Assembly (NCBI GenBank): GCA_020250445.1
Contig: JADCEF010000023.1
Location: 1-64,000 of the forward strand
Direction of reading: 5' to 3'
DNA from: Rhodobacter sp.
Lineage (GTDB): Bacteria; Pseudomonadota; Alphaproteobacteria; Rhodobacterales; Rhodobacteraceae
DNA length: 64,000 nucleotides
This document shows positions 1-9,673 of this stretch, one piece after another. Every line of letters starts with the position of its first letter. The stretch's first letter is position 1. A program made the translations under genes and the position numbers. The notes beneath the pieces are model-generated. The model was not told the origin of the DNA, made no database searches, and was given only the letters and a program-made list of their open reading frames with translations.

Positions 1-129
1 TGTCAATCGGCACGCAAAACTGACCCCCTATCGGCGTCCAAAATTGACCCCCCTATGCTGCGTCGAGATCAGGGCCTGAGCCGACGGAACTGATCACAGA
101 GTGGAGGCGGGTCAGGCCCTGATCGGGGC

Positions 130-858
130 TTAGGCGCGGTTTTTGAAGCGCCAGGACACGTTGCCGGTTTCGATGATCTCGCAGTGATGGGTCAGGCGGT
201 CGAGGAGCGCCGTGGTCATCTTGGCGTTGCCGAAGACGGTCGGCCATTCGCCGAAGGCGAGGTTGGTTGTGACGATGATCGAGGTGCGTTCGTAGAGGCG
301 GCTGATCAGATGGAAGAGCAGCTGTCCGCCGGACTGCGCGAAGGGCAGATAGCCGAGTTCATCGAGGATGACGAAGTCGAGGCGGGTCATGTAGTCGGCC
401 AGCCGCCCCTGCTTGCCGCCGCGGGTCTCGGTCTCGAGCCGGTTCACCAGATCGACCACGTTGTAGAAGCGGCCGCGGGTGCCGTTGCGGATGAGCGCAC
501 GCGCAATGGCGATTGCGAGGTGGGTCTTACCGGTTCCGGTGCCGCCGATAAGGACCACGTTGCGCTGGTCGGCGACGAAGCTGCCATTGGCCAGTTCCCG
601 AACCAGCCCCTCGTTGATCGGTGTTCCGGTGAAGTCGAACTCTTCGATGTCTTTGGCCAGCGGCAGTTTGGCGACGGTCATCTGGTAGCGGATCGACCTC
701 GCTTGCTTCTCGGCGATCTCGGATTGCAGCAGATCCCCGACAATGCGGGGCGGTTCGTGCTGGCGCTTGATGCCTGCGGCCATGACCTCGTCATAGGCGC
801 TGCGCATCCCGTAGAGCTTGAGGCTGCCCATCAGGTCTAAGATTTGGGTGCGTTCCAT
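130..858 (-). CDS. istB: IS21 helper ATPase IstB
   Basis: AAA+ ATPase of the DnaA/DnaC-like group that assists the IstA transposase in target selection. The 242-residue protein shows a Walker A motif [11 protein letters not shown] in its first half and a Walker B segment [12 protein letters not shown], and its length is normal for IstB. The start overlaps the 3' end of istA by 68 bases in another frame, which is usual for IS21 operons and implies coupled translation. No damage is visible. Confidence 0.93.
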   Translation of the reverse strand: MERTQILDLMGSLKLYGMRSAYDEVMAAGIKRQHEPPRIVGDLLQSEIAEKQARSIRYQMTVAKLPLAKDIEEFDFTGTPINEGLVRELANGSFVADQRNVVLIGGTGTGKTHLAIAIARALIRNGTRGRFYNVVDLVNRLETETRGGKQGRLADYMTRLDFVILDELGYLPFAQSGGQLLFHLISRLYERTSIIVTTNLAFGEWPTVFGNAKMTTALLDRLTHHCEIIETGNVSWRFKNRA

Positions 859-2359
859 GTCGGCTGGTTCTCCTGAGGCTGTCGTAGCGGGCGCAATCGG
901 CCACGGGTTCGTGGGTCAGGCGCAGCGCGGTGGGGGTGAGTAGAAGCGGTGGCGGGGTCGGGTCGCGTCGTCGGGCGAGGATGTTGATGACGACCGGGGC
1001 GGAATGGACGCCCTGATCCACGGCCTCGCGGCAGGCGGCTTCGACGGCTTGCAGCCCGTCATCGGGCACGCAGCTCAGGATCTGGACCATCTGCCGGTCG
1101 CCGTCATCGCTGCCCTTCAGCTTGCGCCGGATCGCGGCCATGGCGGGCGGAAGCACCCAGTCCTTGAACGGAGCTCCATTGCGCAGTGCTCCAGGTTTGC
1201 GCGCCAGGACAGGCACATAATGCCATGGATCATAGACCGTCTGGCCCCGCCCAAAGGCGCGGGCGTGTTCGCCTACCACCACGCCATCCTGCCGGATCAC
1301 GATGCGTTCGGCGTAGGCATGCACCTCGACGGGACGGCCGACGGCAGTCGCCAAAACCGAGTATTTGTTGTTGTCGAACCGCACCGTGCAGGTCTTCGAC
1401 ACCGAGGCTGGCACGCTGTGGAAGCCGTCGAAGCGGCCGACGTATGGAACGAGGTGGGGCCGCTCGGCCTCGAACATCTCCCAGATCGTCTTGTCGGCCT
1501 CTTCCACATGGCGGTGCGCCTTGGCGTAGGCCACGCATTTGTCCATCAGCCAGGCGTTCAGCTCGTCCAGACTTTTGACCCGCAGCCGCGGCGTGAAGAA
1601 CCGCTCCCGCACCAGCCCGACCTGGTTCTCGACCTGACCCTTCTCCCAGCCCGAGGCGGGCGTGCAAGCGACGGGCTGGACAAGGTAGTGGCTGCACATC
1701 TGCAGGAAGCGGCGGTTGTAATGCCGTTCCTTGCCCGTGAAGACCGCCTCCACTGCCGTCTTCATGTTGTCGTAGATGCCCCGCGTGCAGGTGCCCTTGA
1801 AGAAGGCGAAGGCACGGTCGTGCGCGTCAAAGACCATCTCCTGGCTCTCGCGCATGTAGGCCCGGGCGAACATCATACGGCTGTGGCAAAGCCGGACATG
1901 GGCTACCTTCACCGTCACCGTGACGCCCGAGATCACCACGACCTCATGGCTCCAGTCGAACTGGTAAGCCTCGCCCGGTGCATAGTAGAGCGGCACATAG
2001 GCTTCCGCCGTCACTGCACCGCTGTTCTGCGACCAACCCTTCGCGAACCGGCGCACGGCATCATAACCACCCTCGTAGCCCAGACCGCGCAGTTCCTCGA
2101 AGATGCGGATCAGCGTCAACCGTTCCCGCGGCGGCTTGTTCGCATTGGACGACAGGAACTGCTCGATCTGCCCTTGCCAAGGGCCGATCCGCGGCATCGG
2201 CTGCCGCTCACGTTCATAACTGAAGTCCGTCTCATCCGACCGTAGGATCTTCCGGACGGTGTTCCGCGACACGTGCAGTTCCCGCACGATCTTCTTCACC
2301 GACCAGCCCTGAACGTAGAAGGCCCGCCGCACCAGCGCGATCGTATCCACCCGCTTCAT
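791..2359 (-). CDS. istA: IS21 transposase IstA
   Basis: DDE-type (rve integrase fold) transposase of 522 residues. The N-terminus is a helix-turn-helix ([11 protein letters not shown], about residues 30-40). The catalytic core follows, with an acidic residue in [12 protein letters not shown], a second in [10 protein letters not shown] and the Glu-containing GQVENQVG, which fit the DDE triad. The gene starts about 110 bases inside the right end of the element and reads leftward into istB. Length and motif order are those of a full IS21 transposase. Confidence 0.93.
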   Translation of the reverse strand: MKRVDTIALVRRAFYVQGWSVKKIVRELHVSRNTVRKILRSDETDFSYERERQPMPRIGPWQGQIEQFLSSNANKPPRERLTLIRIFEELRGLGYEGGYDAVRRFAKGWSQNSGAVTAEAYVPLYYAPGEAYQFDWSHEVVVISGVTVTVKVAHVRLCHSRMMFARAYMRESQEMVFDAHDRAFAFFKGTCTRGIYDNMKTAVEAVFTGKERHYNRRFLQMCSHYLVQPVACTPASGWEKGQVENQVGLVRERFFTPRLRVKSLDELNAWLMDKCVAYAKAHRHVEEADKTIWEMFEAERPHLVPYVGRFDGFHSVPASVSKTCTVRFDNNKYSVLATAVGRPVEVHAYAERIVIRQDGVVVGEHARAFGRGQTVYDPWHYVPVLARKPGALRNGAPFKDWVLPPAMAAIRRKLKGSDDGDRQMVQILSCVPDDGLQAVEAACREAVDQGVHSAPVVINILARRRDPTPPPLLLTPTALRLTHEPVADCARYDSLRRTSRHGTHPNLRPDGQPQALRDAQRL

Positions 2360-2589
2360 CCCTCCCTCCGTCCGCTGCCTCGCAACGGACGGTCCGACAG
2401 AACGTCAGGGGGGTCAAAATTGGACGCCGATACCCCGCCTTAGGGGGTCAAAATTGCATGCCGAAACACAAAAGCCGCAGTCGACAGCGTTGGGCAGGGA
2501 AACTGCGAACATTTCACCCAACTGACGCTTCGATCCCAAATGCTCGCACCAGGTTCAGGCGGCGGATGCCGTGCGGACAGCCTCCAATC

Positions 2590-5301
2590 TCACGGCAGCC
2601 CAAGACCGTAAACAGCAGCTCGTCGATCAAACGCTTCTCGCGATCCTTCCAGAATACTACAAGCCGCAGCGCAAGTTTCTGTATGGTCAATTGAGCCTCG
2701 CGTCACGATTGTCGCCTTCTCAGATGTAGCTTTCAGCGCGACGATAAGCTCCGCATCCCCCAGAACTGCGATATTTGCATTGTGGGTGACGACAATGACC
2801 TGCCGCCTTTCTTTGGCTGCTCGAATGACCGGAACTAGTGTCTTATAGATGAACTCGCTGTCGAGGTTGTCCTCGGGTTGATCGACGATAAGCGGCGCAC
2901 GGCTCTCACTGGTCAACATTAGTGCCAACAGAACCGACTGCTGTTGGCCGAGAGAAAGTCGCTTGAAGTCCCGAGGAATGAAACGATCAGCACCTTCGAC
3001 ACCCTCGACCTTCTTGGTGACATTCAGTCTTGGGCGGTCGTGAACTGAAACCGTTTCAAGTTGCGCCAGAAGTTCGGGATCGGAAATGCGTTCGATTAAT
3101 GTGTCCGCTTCGACTTGCGAGAAGACGGCCGAGCCGTTGTTTGGGTTCCTCAGCGAAGTGATCTTGTTGGTGTCTCTACGCTTCACACAGTCAAGTAGGA
3201 CGGGCAGGGTGAGGTTCTCGATGAGTGCCTTTGCCTTCAACTGCTGCAGTGTCCGCCAACCCATGGCCTCGATGAGCAGTCGTTCGGCATCCGGCGACAG
3301 GGCGCTTTCGTCAAACTTCAATGAAACGAAGAGATCCGACATCGCCCCCTTTAGCGCGTCGGACGCTCGTGCAGCAAATGACGTGCGAACGCGGGCAACT
3401 GCCTGACGTGCAGCCCATCTCTGTCTAAGTAGACCTGTGTGCTCTTGACGCAGGCGGGCTAGTTCAGGAATCCACGTCTTCAGGTTCTTCACGTTCTCCT
3501 TTGCCCTAGCCTCATCTGACACAAGCTTTTGGATGAACGGCATGTCGAGCCGAATACCGTGTTGCAGTAGTTCCTGCTTTTTCTGATCGATTTGGTTCGA
3601 GGTCTGGCTTTCCTTAGCTTGCCAGGCTGCGACTTGCACTTTGACCTGCGCTATGAAATCGGTCGTTGCCTTCTTCAACGAAGCTGTTGAGCCGGTAACA
3701 ACCCCTGCGAACGTTCCTGTATCAGCTTTGATCTTGGTTGCCTCAGGTGCGCCTAGTTCGATCACGCTAACATCCAGTGTGGATTGAATGCCATTTGTGA
3801 TTTCGAAAATGGCCTCGTCACTTACTGCGCCCATTAGCCTGCTGAGCGAACCTACGATGGCCGCCCTCGCACGCTTTTCACTTTCAAGTTGCTGCTGGAG
3901 TTTGATTATCTCTTCACCCCGACCTTCGCGTAGGCGGAGAAGCTGATCGCTTTTCAGTTTAAGCTCTCGCTCATAGTCAGGAATCTTGCCCACGTTTGCT
4001 GCCGCCTTTGCAATCTTTGGGGCAACATCCATCAGTGCTTCTCTGACCTTGTCTTCCTCCTCAATCTTCTGCTCGACCTGAATCAAGCGGTCAAGAAAGG
4101 TGAGCAGGGCGAGCGGATCGTCCTGCACACGCTTGCTAATCTCGTTGGTCGCTCCCTGACGATAGCTTTCAATTGGGAAAATGGCAGCACCACTGACAGG
4201 ATCATCGAGGTTTTCAATGTCGCCATGCTTACTGCGTGCAAGATTGTGTAAATGACCCGTCTCGTCCAAGTAGCTAAGTGAAATAACCTCCGGCCAAACG
4301 TCACTGTCGATAACGGTTACGTCCTCAGAAGACGATCCTCCAAGAAGACAAACGCTCTCGAATGCGGTTGATTTTCCACTACCTCGCCCACCGATTATGC
4401 ACGTTAGATTGGGGCTGAAGTTGACTGCCTGACCATCCAGAAACCCTCCCTGGAAGACAACGCCTTTCACGGAGGGCACAATGTTTGGCAGCCCTTCTTC
4501 TATTCGAACGCGAGTATCGGCCGTCCGGAGCGCTAGACGAAGGCCTTCGAAAGTCGGGGCTTCCATTTTGTAGCGTGCAATACGCTGGTCCCTGTTTGCA
4601 TTCCGACCCACAGCAGCAATGGTGTGCGCATCGCTGTTTAGGATGCGCGCCAAGTACTGGCTCGAGCCCAGTTTGAGACGGCGGTTTCGCTCTGTGACTA
4701 CCCGAAGCCGGTCAGGGTCAGCATCCAATGCATCATATCGCACTGGACAATCTTGCCTCGTTACCTCAATAGCCTCAAGTGCGCCGTGGCATAGGATGTC
4801 CAACTTTGCTGGCGTAAAGCGCGGGAGGTTCGCCTCAAATGCGCCCGGCAACTCTACGTGCGCGAGGACCCCAAAGCCTCCTTCGTTGCCGATCAGTTCG
4901 AGGCACTGTAGCGCGCCAGTTTGGCACCGGCACTCGGGTGTCCTGCGGTCTGCAATCTGCAAGCGATTGTAAAAGCGCTCAAGAGAGTCAGGGGTAGGCA
5001 CGTAGCAAAGCAAATGGCCTTCTGGTGTCGAAAGCTCCACGCCGGGCACCACAAGGATGCCTGACGCCCGCCCGACTTCTACCGCGCGCGCAACATTAGA
5101 AATTTCGTTGTGGTCAGTGATTGCAACTATCGCCAGTCCTTCAGATTTGGCAGTGGCAATGATCGCCTCTGGCGTGGCAGTTTCATCTCTGACGTCATAG
5201 GAAGCGCCGAAGCTGTGAATATGAAGGTCCGCACGAAAGAATTTTGCGCCACTGCTGAGTGCCTCGATGTCGGTTAAATCCACTTCTGCTCCTTGCGGCA
5301 A
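2590..5301 (-). CDS. TrlF/Ppl-type PHP-domain plus SMC-like ATPase, candidate phage defence
   Basis: A 903-residue two-domain protein. The N-terminal part is a PHP (polymerase and histidinol phosphatase) phosphoesterase domain with metal-binding motifs DLHIHS (residues 25-30), ITDHNE (about 60) and SDAHT (about 220). The rest is an SMC/RecF-like ATPase: P-loop GGRGSGKST (about 290), a charged, coiled-coil-like middle (about 390-650), an ABC-type signature RLSLGQQQS, Walker B PLIVDQPEDNLD and an H-loop VVTHNAN. This layout matches the TrlF family and the ppl defence gene described in a large experimental survey of antiviral genes; the assignment comes from motifs only. The gene stands alone between IS21 and phage remnants. 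Its base composition is lower in GC than the flanking chromosome, which suggests transfer. Confidence 0.8.
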   Translation of the reverse strand: MPQGAEVDLTDIEALSSGAKFFRADLHIHSFGASYDVRDETATPEAIIATAKSEGLAIVAITDHNEISNVARAVEVGRASGILVVPGVELSTPEGHLLCYVPTPDSLERFYNRLQIADRRTPECRCQTGALQCLELIGNEGGFGVLAHVELPGAFEANLPRFTPAKLDILCHGALEAIEVTRQDCPVRYDALDADPDRLRVVTERNRRLKLGSSQYLARILNSDAHTIAAVGRNANRDQRIARYKMEAPTFEGLRLALRTADTRVRIEEGLPNIVPSVKGVVFQGGFLDGQAVNFSPNLTCIIGGRGSGKSTAFESVCLLGGSSSEDVTVIDSDVWPEVISLSYLDETGHLHNLARSKHGDIENLDDPVSGAAIFPIESYRQGATNEISKRVQDDPLALLTFLDRLIQVEQKIEEEDKVREALMDVAPKIAKAAANVGKIPDYERELKLKSDQLLRLREGRGEEIIKLQQQLESEKRARAAIVGSLSRLMGAVSDEAIFEITNGIQSTLDVSVIELGAPEATKIKADTGTFAGVVTGSTASLKKATTDFIAQVKVQVAAWQAKESQTSNQIDQKKQELLQHGIRLDMPFIQKLVSDEARAKENVKNLKTWIPELARLRQEHTGLLRQRWAARQAVARVRTSFAARASDALKGAMSDLFVSLKFDESALSPDAERLLIEAMGWRTLQQLKAKALIENLTLPVLLDCVKRRDTNKITSLRNPNNGSAVFSQVEADTLIERISDPELLAQLETVSVHDRPRLNVTKKVEGVEGADRFIPRDFKRLSLGQQQSVLLALMLTSESRAPLIVDQPEDNLDSEFIYKTLVPVIRAAKERRQVIVVTHNANIAVLGDAELIVALKATSEKATIVTRGSIDHTETCAAACSILEGSREAFDRRAAVYGLGLP

Positions 5302-5385
5302 CTTGCTCCAACCATAGTCTTGGTCACGTGCTCGCGAACTTTCAAGCTCCTTAAGGTTGAGTCGCCATTGATTGGTGGGAGATGA

Positions 5386-5616
5386 TCATTTCTTCTCCTC
5401 CCTCACCACATACCCCGCAGCAAAGTTCACTGCCCCCTGCGCCAGCGCAAGCCCGCCCGCCACAAGGGAAGCCCCCACCTCCCCACCGCAGGCCTCGGAC
5501 AACCCCGGCAGCCAGGGCGCGATGATCGCGGCCACGATCGGGCCGAGCAGGCTCGTCCAGCCGACGGCGGCCATTTTCCGGGTCGGGCGCAGGCTGGGTT
5601 GATTGATCAGGTTCAT
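5386..5616 (-). CDS. Small holin-like membrane protein, probable prophage remnant
   Basis: A 76-residue protein with two hydrophobic stretches (about residues 18-36 and 48-70) separated by a short polar stretch, and a charged C-terminus ending VREEKK. This size and topology fit small phage holins or related lysis-module proteins, but I do not recognise a specific family. It lies 22 bases downstream of a broken N-acetylmuramoyl-L-alanine amidase gene on the same strand, the usual partner in a phage lysis module. Confidence 0.55.
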   Translation of the reverse strand: MNLINQPSLRPTRKMAAVGWTSLLGPIVAAIIAPWLPGLSEACGGEVGASLVAGGLALAQGAVNFAAGYVVREEKK

Positions 5617-5638
5617 GATGGTCTCTCCTTTGGTGGGT

Positions 5639-5902
5639 TCAGGCCCGGTTGATCCAGGTGCGCACGACGAAGCCCGGGCACGCCTTCGCGGCGTGGTCGT
5701 TGTGACCGGTGATGCGGGTGATGGCGGTCTCGGCGCGGATGGCGTCGATCAGGCCGCGCAGGGCCCGATCCCGGGCGGCGGTGAAGTTCCGCTCGAAGGG
5801 ATCAGTCGCGGATGATCCGGCGCCGCCAATCAGGCAGATATGGATGACGCCGCGGTTGTGGCCTTCAACCCCGGCACCGATTTCGGTCTCGGCGTGGCCG
5901 GG
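5639..5902 (-). pseudogene. N-acetylmuramoyl-L-alanine amidase fragment cut by IS630
   Basis: The reading frame encodes the C-terminal part of an amidase_2-type peptidoglycan hydrolase. It shows IGAGVEGHNRGVIHICLIGG followed near the end by GHNDHAAKACPGF, whose His, Lys and Cys correspond to the conserved zinc-ligand and active-site region of phage and bacterial amidases. The N-terminal half, with the first zinc-binding His, is missing. The open frame continues about 17 codons upstream only because it reads into the end of the IS630 element that begins near 5903. I could not find the missing half on the other side of that element, so a deletion probably went with the insertion. Confidence 0.75.
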
Positions 5903-7058
5903 TAATACCAACGGCCCCGGCCTGTAACTGCCGTGGGATTTCCAAGAGATCATCGACGTGATTCAGTGCCCCTGGATCATGAGGGTTTCGATGACTGTTG
6001 CGATCACACGGAAGGACATGTCGGCGCGCGAGCTTCGGACTGCGGCGGCGAAGACAGCGGATGCGAAGGCGGCACGACGACTGCTGGCGATTGCGCTGGT
6101 CCTTGAGGGCGTTGACCGCAAGACCGCGGCCGAGAGCTGCGGAATGGACCGGCAAACGCTCAGGGATTGGGTTCACAGATACAATGCCGAAGGGCTGGAG
6201 GGGCTGTCGGACCGACGCTCGGCCGGACCCACGCCGCGGCTGCGCCCGGCGCAGAAGGTGGAACTCGCGCAGATGGTGCGCAAAGGCCCCGATCCTGTGA
6301 CCGACGGGGTGGTGCGCTGGCGGCGCGCAGACCTGCAACGCAGGATCAAGGAGCGCGCTTCGGCGTCACACTGCACGAGCGCACGGTGGGCAAGCAGCCG
6401 GCCGCGCTCGGATTTCGCCGCCTCTCGGTGCGTCCACAGCATCCGAAATCTGACCCCGGGGCGCAGGACGCGTTCCAAAAAACTTCGCCGCAACCGTAGC
6501 TGAGGCCCTGCCGGATCATGCTTGCGGCAAGCCTCTGGAACTCTGGTTCCAGGATGAAGCCAGGGTAGGCTGACCCGCATCCGGGCCCCGCGTGGCAGCC
6601 GACCGCGCGTCCCGCGCGACACCCGCCACACTTCGGCCGATATCTTCGGTGCCGTCTGCCCCGAGCGCGGGACCACTGCCGCACTGGTTATGCCGAACGC
6701 CGACACGCAGGCGATGAACGCGCACCTCGCCGAGATCTCCCGCACCGTTGCCAAGGGCGCGCACGCCATCATCGTCCTCGACGGTGCCGGCTGGCGCGGC
6801 TCCAAAGCCTTGCAGCTCCCCGACAACATCAGACTCTTGCCACTGCCGCCCTATGCCCCAGAACTGAACCCCATCGAGAACGTCTGGGCCTGCCTGCGGG
6901 CCAACCGCCTCGCCATCTCAGTCTTCGAAACCTACGACGAGGCCGTCGCAAGATGCTGCGATGCTTGGAACTTCTTCGCAAAAGACGCCGCCACCGTCCA
7001 GTCCATCACAACGCGACAGTATACCAGAACGGTCAATGCCTAAGGCCGGTTGGTATAA
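5903..7058 (+). mobile_element. IS630-family element, decayed
   Basis: The ends are short inverted repeats. The left end from 5903 reads TAATACCAACGGCC and the right end, read on the minus strand from 7058, reads TTATACCAACCGGCC. Between them lies a single degenerate transposase gene. IS630 elements insert at TA dinucleotides, and the left boundary has a TA at that point. The element sits in the amidase gene and can no longer make a full transposase. Confidence 0.75.
5991..7043 (+). pseudogene. IS630 transposase with several frame disruptions
   Basis: A transposase of the IS630/Tc1-mariner superfamily broken into pieces. The first (from 5991) holds the helix-turn-helix region with TAAESCGMDRQTLRDWVHRYN. 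Around 6350 the similarity moves to another frame (FGVTLHERTVGKQ). At an A6 run near 6475 it moves again, reaching the catalytic WFQDEARVG segment and a stop. A fourth segment resumes at about 6570 and runs to 7043, with the DDE core pieces IVLDGAGWRGSK and LPPYAPELNPIENVW. One shift at an A-run could be programmed in this family, but three breaks including a small deletion at about 6569 mean it is dead. Confidence 0.88.
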
Positions 7059-7189
7059 CCTGTGTCAAATGGCGCACAATGCTGTCAGGTCCGCAGGGCG
7101 AAGCCGCCGCCGGGCCGCAGGCATCGGGGACCAGCCCTTTCCCGGTCAGCAACAGACCGAAAACCCTCGTCCCGCTGTCAATGCCGCCC

Positions 7190-8866
7190 CTATTCGGCCT
7201 GAAGCCGGCTGACGACCACGGTCACTTCCGGCTTCTTGCCGATCTCTTCCATGCTGACCTGGCGCACGATCCGGCGGATCGCCTCGTCCAGCTTGTCGTC
7301 ATCGCGCCGCACCCTGTCTTCGATGCGCGACAGGAAATCGTTCAGCTCGGTCTCGATGGTGTGCGCCAGCGCGGCCCCGGTCTTGCCGGCCTCGGGCAGG
7401 CCCATCAGCTCGGCCCAGGCCTCGCCCAGCGGCTCGTCGTTTTCATCCAGCAGCAGCGTAACCACGACATGGCCGTTCAGCGCCATGCGGATCCGGTCGC
7501 GCACCACGCCCCCCAGCGCCGGGACCATGACCGATCCGTCCAGGTAAAGCCGCCCCGTCTCGATGTATTCGGCCACTTCGGGCGCATTGCCGCCAAGGTC
7601 GATCATCATGCCATTGGTCGCGATCTCTGCCTTGATCCCGCGCGCCTCTGCCAGCCTGGCGTGGGCGCGCAGATGCCGGTGCTCGCCATGCATCGGAATC
7701 AGGAATGAGGGCTTCAGAATCTCGTGCACAATTTCAAGATCGGGCCGATTGGCGTGGCCTGAGACATGGTAAAGGCCGTTCGTGTCGTCAATCACATCCA
7801 CGCCCATTTCGGACAGCGCGTTCATGATGCGCAGCACATCGCGCTCGTTGCCGGGAATGGTCTTGGACGAAAACAGGAACATATCCCCTTCCTTCATCTG
7901 TACCCCCAGGTACTTGCCGCGCGACAGCTGCGCCGAGGCTGCGCGCCGTTCGCCCTGGCTGCCGGTAACGATCAGCATCAGACTGTTGCGCGGCACCTCC
8001 AGCGCCTCTTCGACGGAAAGGGTGTTGGGAAAGTCGGTCAGCACGCCCGCTTCCTGCGCGGCCGCGACCATCTTCTTCATGGCCCGGCCCAGCAGGCAGA
8101 TCGACCGGCCCGCCGCCTGCGCCGCTTCGGCCAGGGTCCGCAGCCGCGCCACGTTCGAGGCAAAGGTGGTGGCCACGACCATGCCCGATGCACCTGCAAT
8201 CAGCTCGCGGATCGGCTCGCGCAGCGTGCTTTCCGACCGGCCGGGATGCAGTGAAAAAACATTGGTGCTGTCGCACATCAGCGCCTTGACCGGGCGTTCG
8301 GCGGCGATTTCCCGGAAAAGATCGGGGTTCCAGCCTTCGCCGACCAGCGGCGTTTCATCCAGCTTGAAGTCGCCCGAATGCACGATCCGCGCGGCGGGCG
8401 TATCGATGATCAGCGCGGCACTTTCCGGGATCGAATGGGCGACGGGCACGAACTGAACGCGGAACGGGCCTGCCTCGACCGTCTCCGGACGCGGGCGTAC
8501 CACGGTGATCGTATTGCCCGGATGGCCGTTTTCCTCAAGCTTCAGCTTGCCAAGCAGGGCGGTGAAGCGGCGCGCATAGACCGGCACCTTCAGGCGCGGC
8601 CATAACAGGCCAAGTGCGCCGATATGATCTTCGTGGGCATGGGTGATGAAGATCGCATCGATCCGGTCGCGGCGTTCCTCCAGCCAGCTGATATCGGCCA
8701 TGATCAGATCAACACCCGGGGTCGAATCCATATCCGGGAAGGTCACACCCAGATCAACCACGATCAGCCTTTCCCTGTCTTCCGGCCCATAGCCGTAGAC
8801 ATAGCAGTTCATCCCGATCTCCCCCGCGCCGCCAAGGGGAAGATAGATCAGGCGGTTCACAGTCAT
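7190..8866 (-). CDS. rnj: Ribonuclease J
   Basis: A 558-residue metallo-beta-lactamase/beta-CASP ribonuclease that acts as a 5'-3' exonuclease and endonuclease in RNA decay and rRNA maturation. The zinc motif HAHEDH lies at residues 76-81, preceded by VDLGVTFPD; later family motifs include HSGDFKLDETP and HVSGHANRPDL, followed by PMHGEHRHLRAHA. The length is typical. The gene is last in the nuo-birA-coaX-rnj string, and its start codon overlaps the coaX stop by four bases (ATGA), so the two are translationally coupled. Confidence 0.95.
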   Translation of the reverse strand: MTVNRLIYLPLGGAGEIGMNCYVYGYGPEDRERLIVVDLGVTFPDMDSTPGVDLIMADISWLEERRDRIDAIFITHAHEDHIGALGLLWPRLKVPVYARRFTALLGKLKLEENGHPGNTITVVRPRPETVEAGPFRVQFVPVAHSIPESAALIIDTPAARIVHSGDFKLDETPLVGEGWNPDLFREIAAERPVKALMCDSTNVFSLHPGRSESTLREPIRELIAGASGMVVATTFASNVARLRTLAEAAQAAGRSICLLGRAMKKMVAAAQEAGVLTDFPNTLSVEEALEVPRNSLMLIVTGSQGERRAASAQLSRGKYLGVQMKEGDMFLFSSKTIPGNERDVLRIMNALSEMGVDVIDDTNGLYHVSGHANRPDLEIVHEILKPSFLIPMHGEHRHLRAHARLAEARGIKAEIATNGMMIDLGGNAPEVAEYIETGRLYLDGSVMVPALGGVVRDRIRMALNGHVVVTLLLDENDEPLGEAWAELMGLPEAGKTGAALAHTIETELNDFLSRIEDRVRRDDDKLDEAIRRIVRQVSMEEIGKKPEVTVVVSRLQAE

Positions 8867-9642
8867 TCCGTTTCCAGTTCCCTGTTGTGGCGGCTGATCA
8901 GGACAAGACCATGCATGGTCAGATCGTCCTCGACCGCATCAAATAGATCAAAACCCTGGGCGAACAGGCTGGCCAGGCCCCCCGTCGCGATGACCTTCAT
9001 CGGGCTGTCCCGCTCCAGCCTGATCTGTCGCACGATGCCCTCAACCAGGCCGATGTAGCCCCAATACACGCCCGACTGCATGCAGGCCACCGTATTTGTG
9101 CCGATCGCCCTGGCCGGGCGGGCGACGTCGATATGCGGCAATGCGGCGGCGGCCATAGCCAATGCCTCCAGTGACAGGTTGACGCCCGGGGCGATCACCC
9201 CCCCGATATACGCGCCATCCGTATCCACAACGTCAAAGGTCGTGGCGGTGCCGAAATCCACGATGATCAGGTTTCCGCCGTGCCGGTCAAACCCCGCCAC
9301 GCTGTTCACCAGCCGGTCCGGGCCCACCGTGGTGCCCCGGTCAACGCGCGGCGGCACCGGCAGGCGGCACTCGGGCTTGCCCACCACCAGCGGGCGACAG
9401 TCGAAATAGCGGCTGCACAGGACGCGCAGGTTGAAGACCACCCGCGGCACGGTGGAAGAGATGACAGCCTGCGACACGGTGGCTTCGGTTTTCGTCAGCA
9501 TCATAAGCGATGACAGCCAGACAAAGTATTCATCCGCCGTGCGCCGGTGATCGGTCGCGATCCGCCAGGTGGCCAGAAACCGGGTTCCGTCCCAGATCGA
9601 AAACACTGTGTTGGTATTGCCGCAATCGATGGCAAGAAGCAT
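8863..9642 (-). CDS. coaX: Type III pantothenate kinase
   Basis: Phosphorylates pantothenate, the first step of coenzyme A synthesis. The 259-residue protein has the acetate-kinase-fold P-loop region MLLAIDCGNTNTVF at its N-terminus, a pantothenate-binding stretch GPDRLVNSVAG and the IVDFGTATTFDVV motif. An upstream extension of the frame is open, but family members begin at MLLAID, so the ATG at 9642 was chosen. The gene follows birA by 31 bases and overlaps rnj by four. Confidence 0.94.
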   Translation of the reverse strand: MLLAIDCGNTNTVFSIWDGTRFLATWRIATDHRRTADEYFVWLSSLMMLTKTEATVSQAVISSTVPRVVFNLRVLCSRYFDCRPLVVGKPECRLPVPPRVDRGTTVGPDRLVNSVAGFDRHGGNLIIVDFGTATTFDVVDTDGAYIGGVIAPGVNLSLEALAMAAAALPHIDVARPARAIGTNTVACMQSGVYWGYIGLVEGIVRQIRLERDSPMKVIATGGLASLFAQGFDLFDAVEDDLTMHGLVLISRHNRELETE

Positions 9643-9673
9643 GGAACAGCGCCCCTTCGGTTCGGCTTCCGGT

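Larger units (their letters stand above)
1..2470 (-). mobile_element. IS21-family insertion sequence, apparently complete
   Basis: A complete IS21-type element carrying istA and istB. The two ends are inverted repeats with the typical multiple-repeat architecture. The left end reads TGTCAATCGGCA then TGACCCCCTA (21-30) and TCGGCGTCCAAAATTGACC (31 on). The right end, read on the minus strand from 2470, gives TGTGTTTCGGCA, then TTGACCCCCTA, and about ten bases later TCGGCGTCCAATTTTGACC. Both ends therefore carry two copies of a TTGACCCCC-type box. The left terminus coincides with base 1 of the window, so the target duplication cannot be checked. Both genes are open, so the element may be active. 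Confidence 0.9.
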
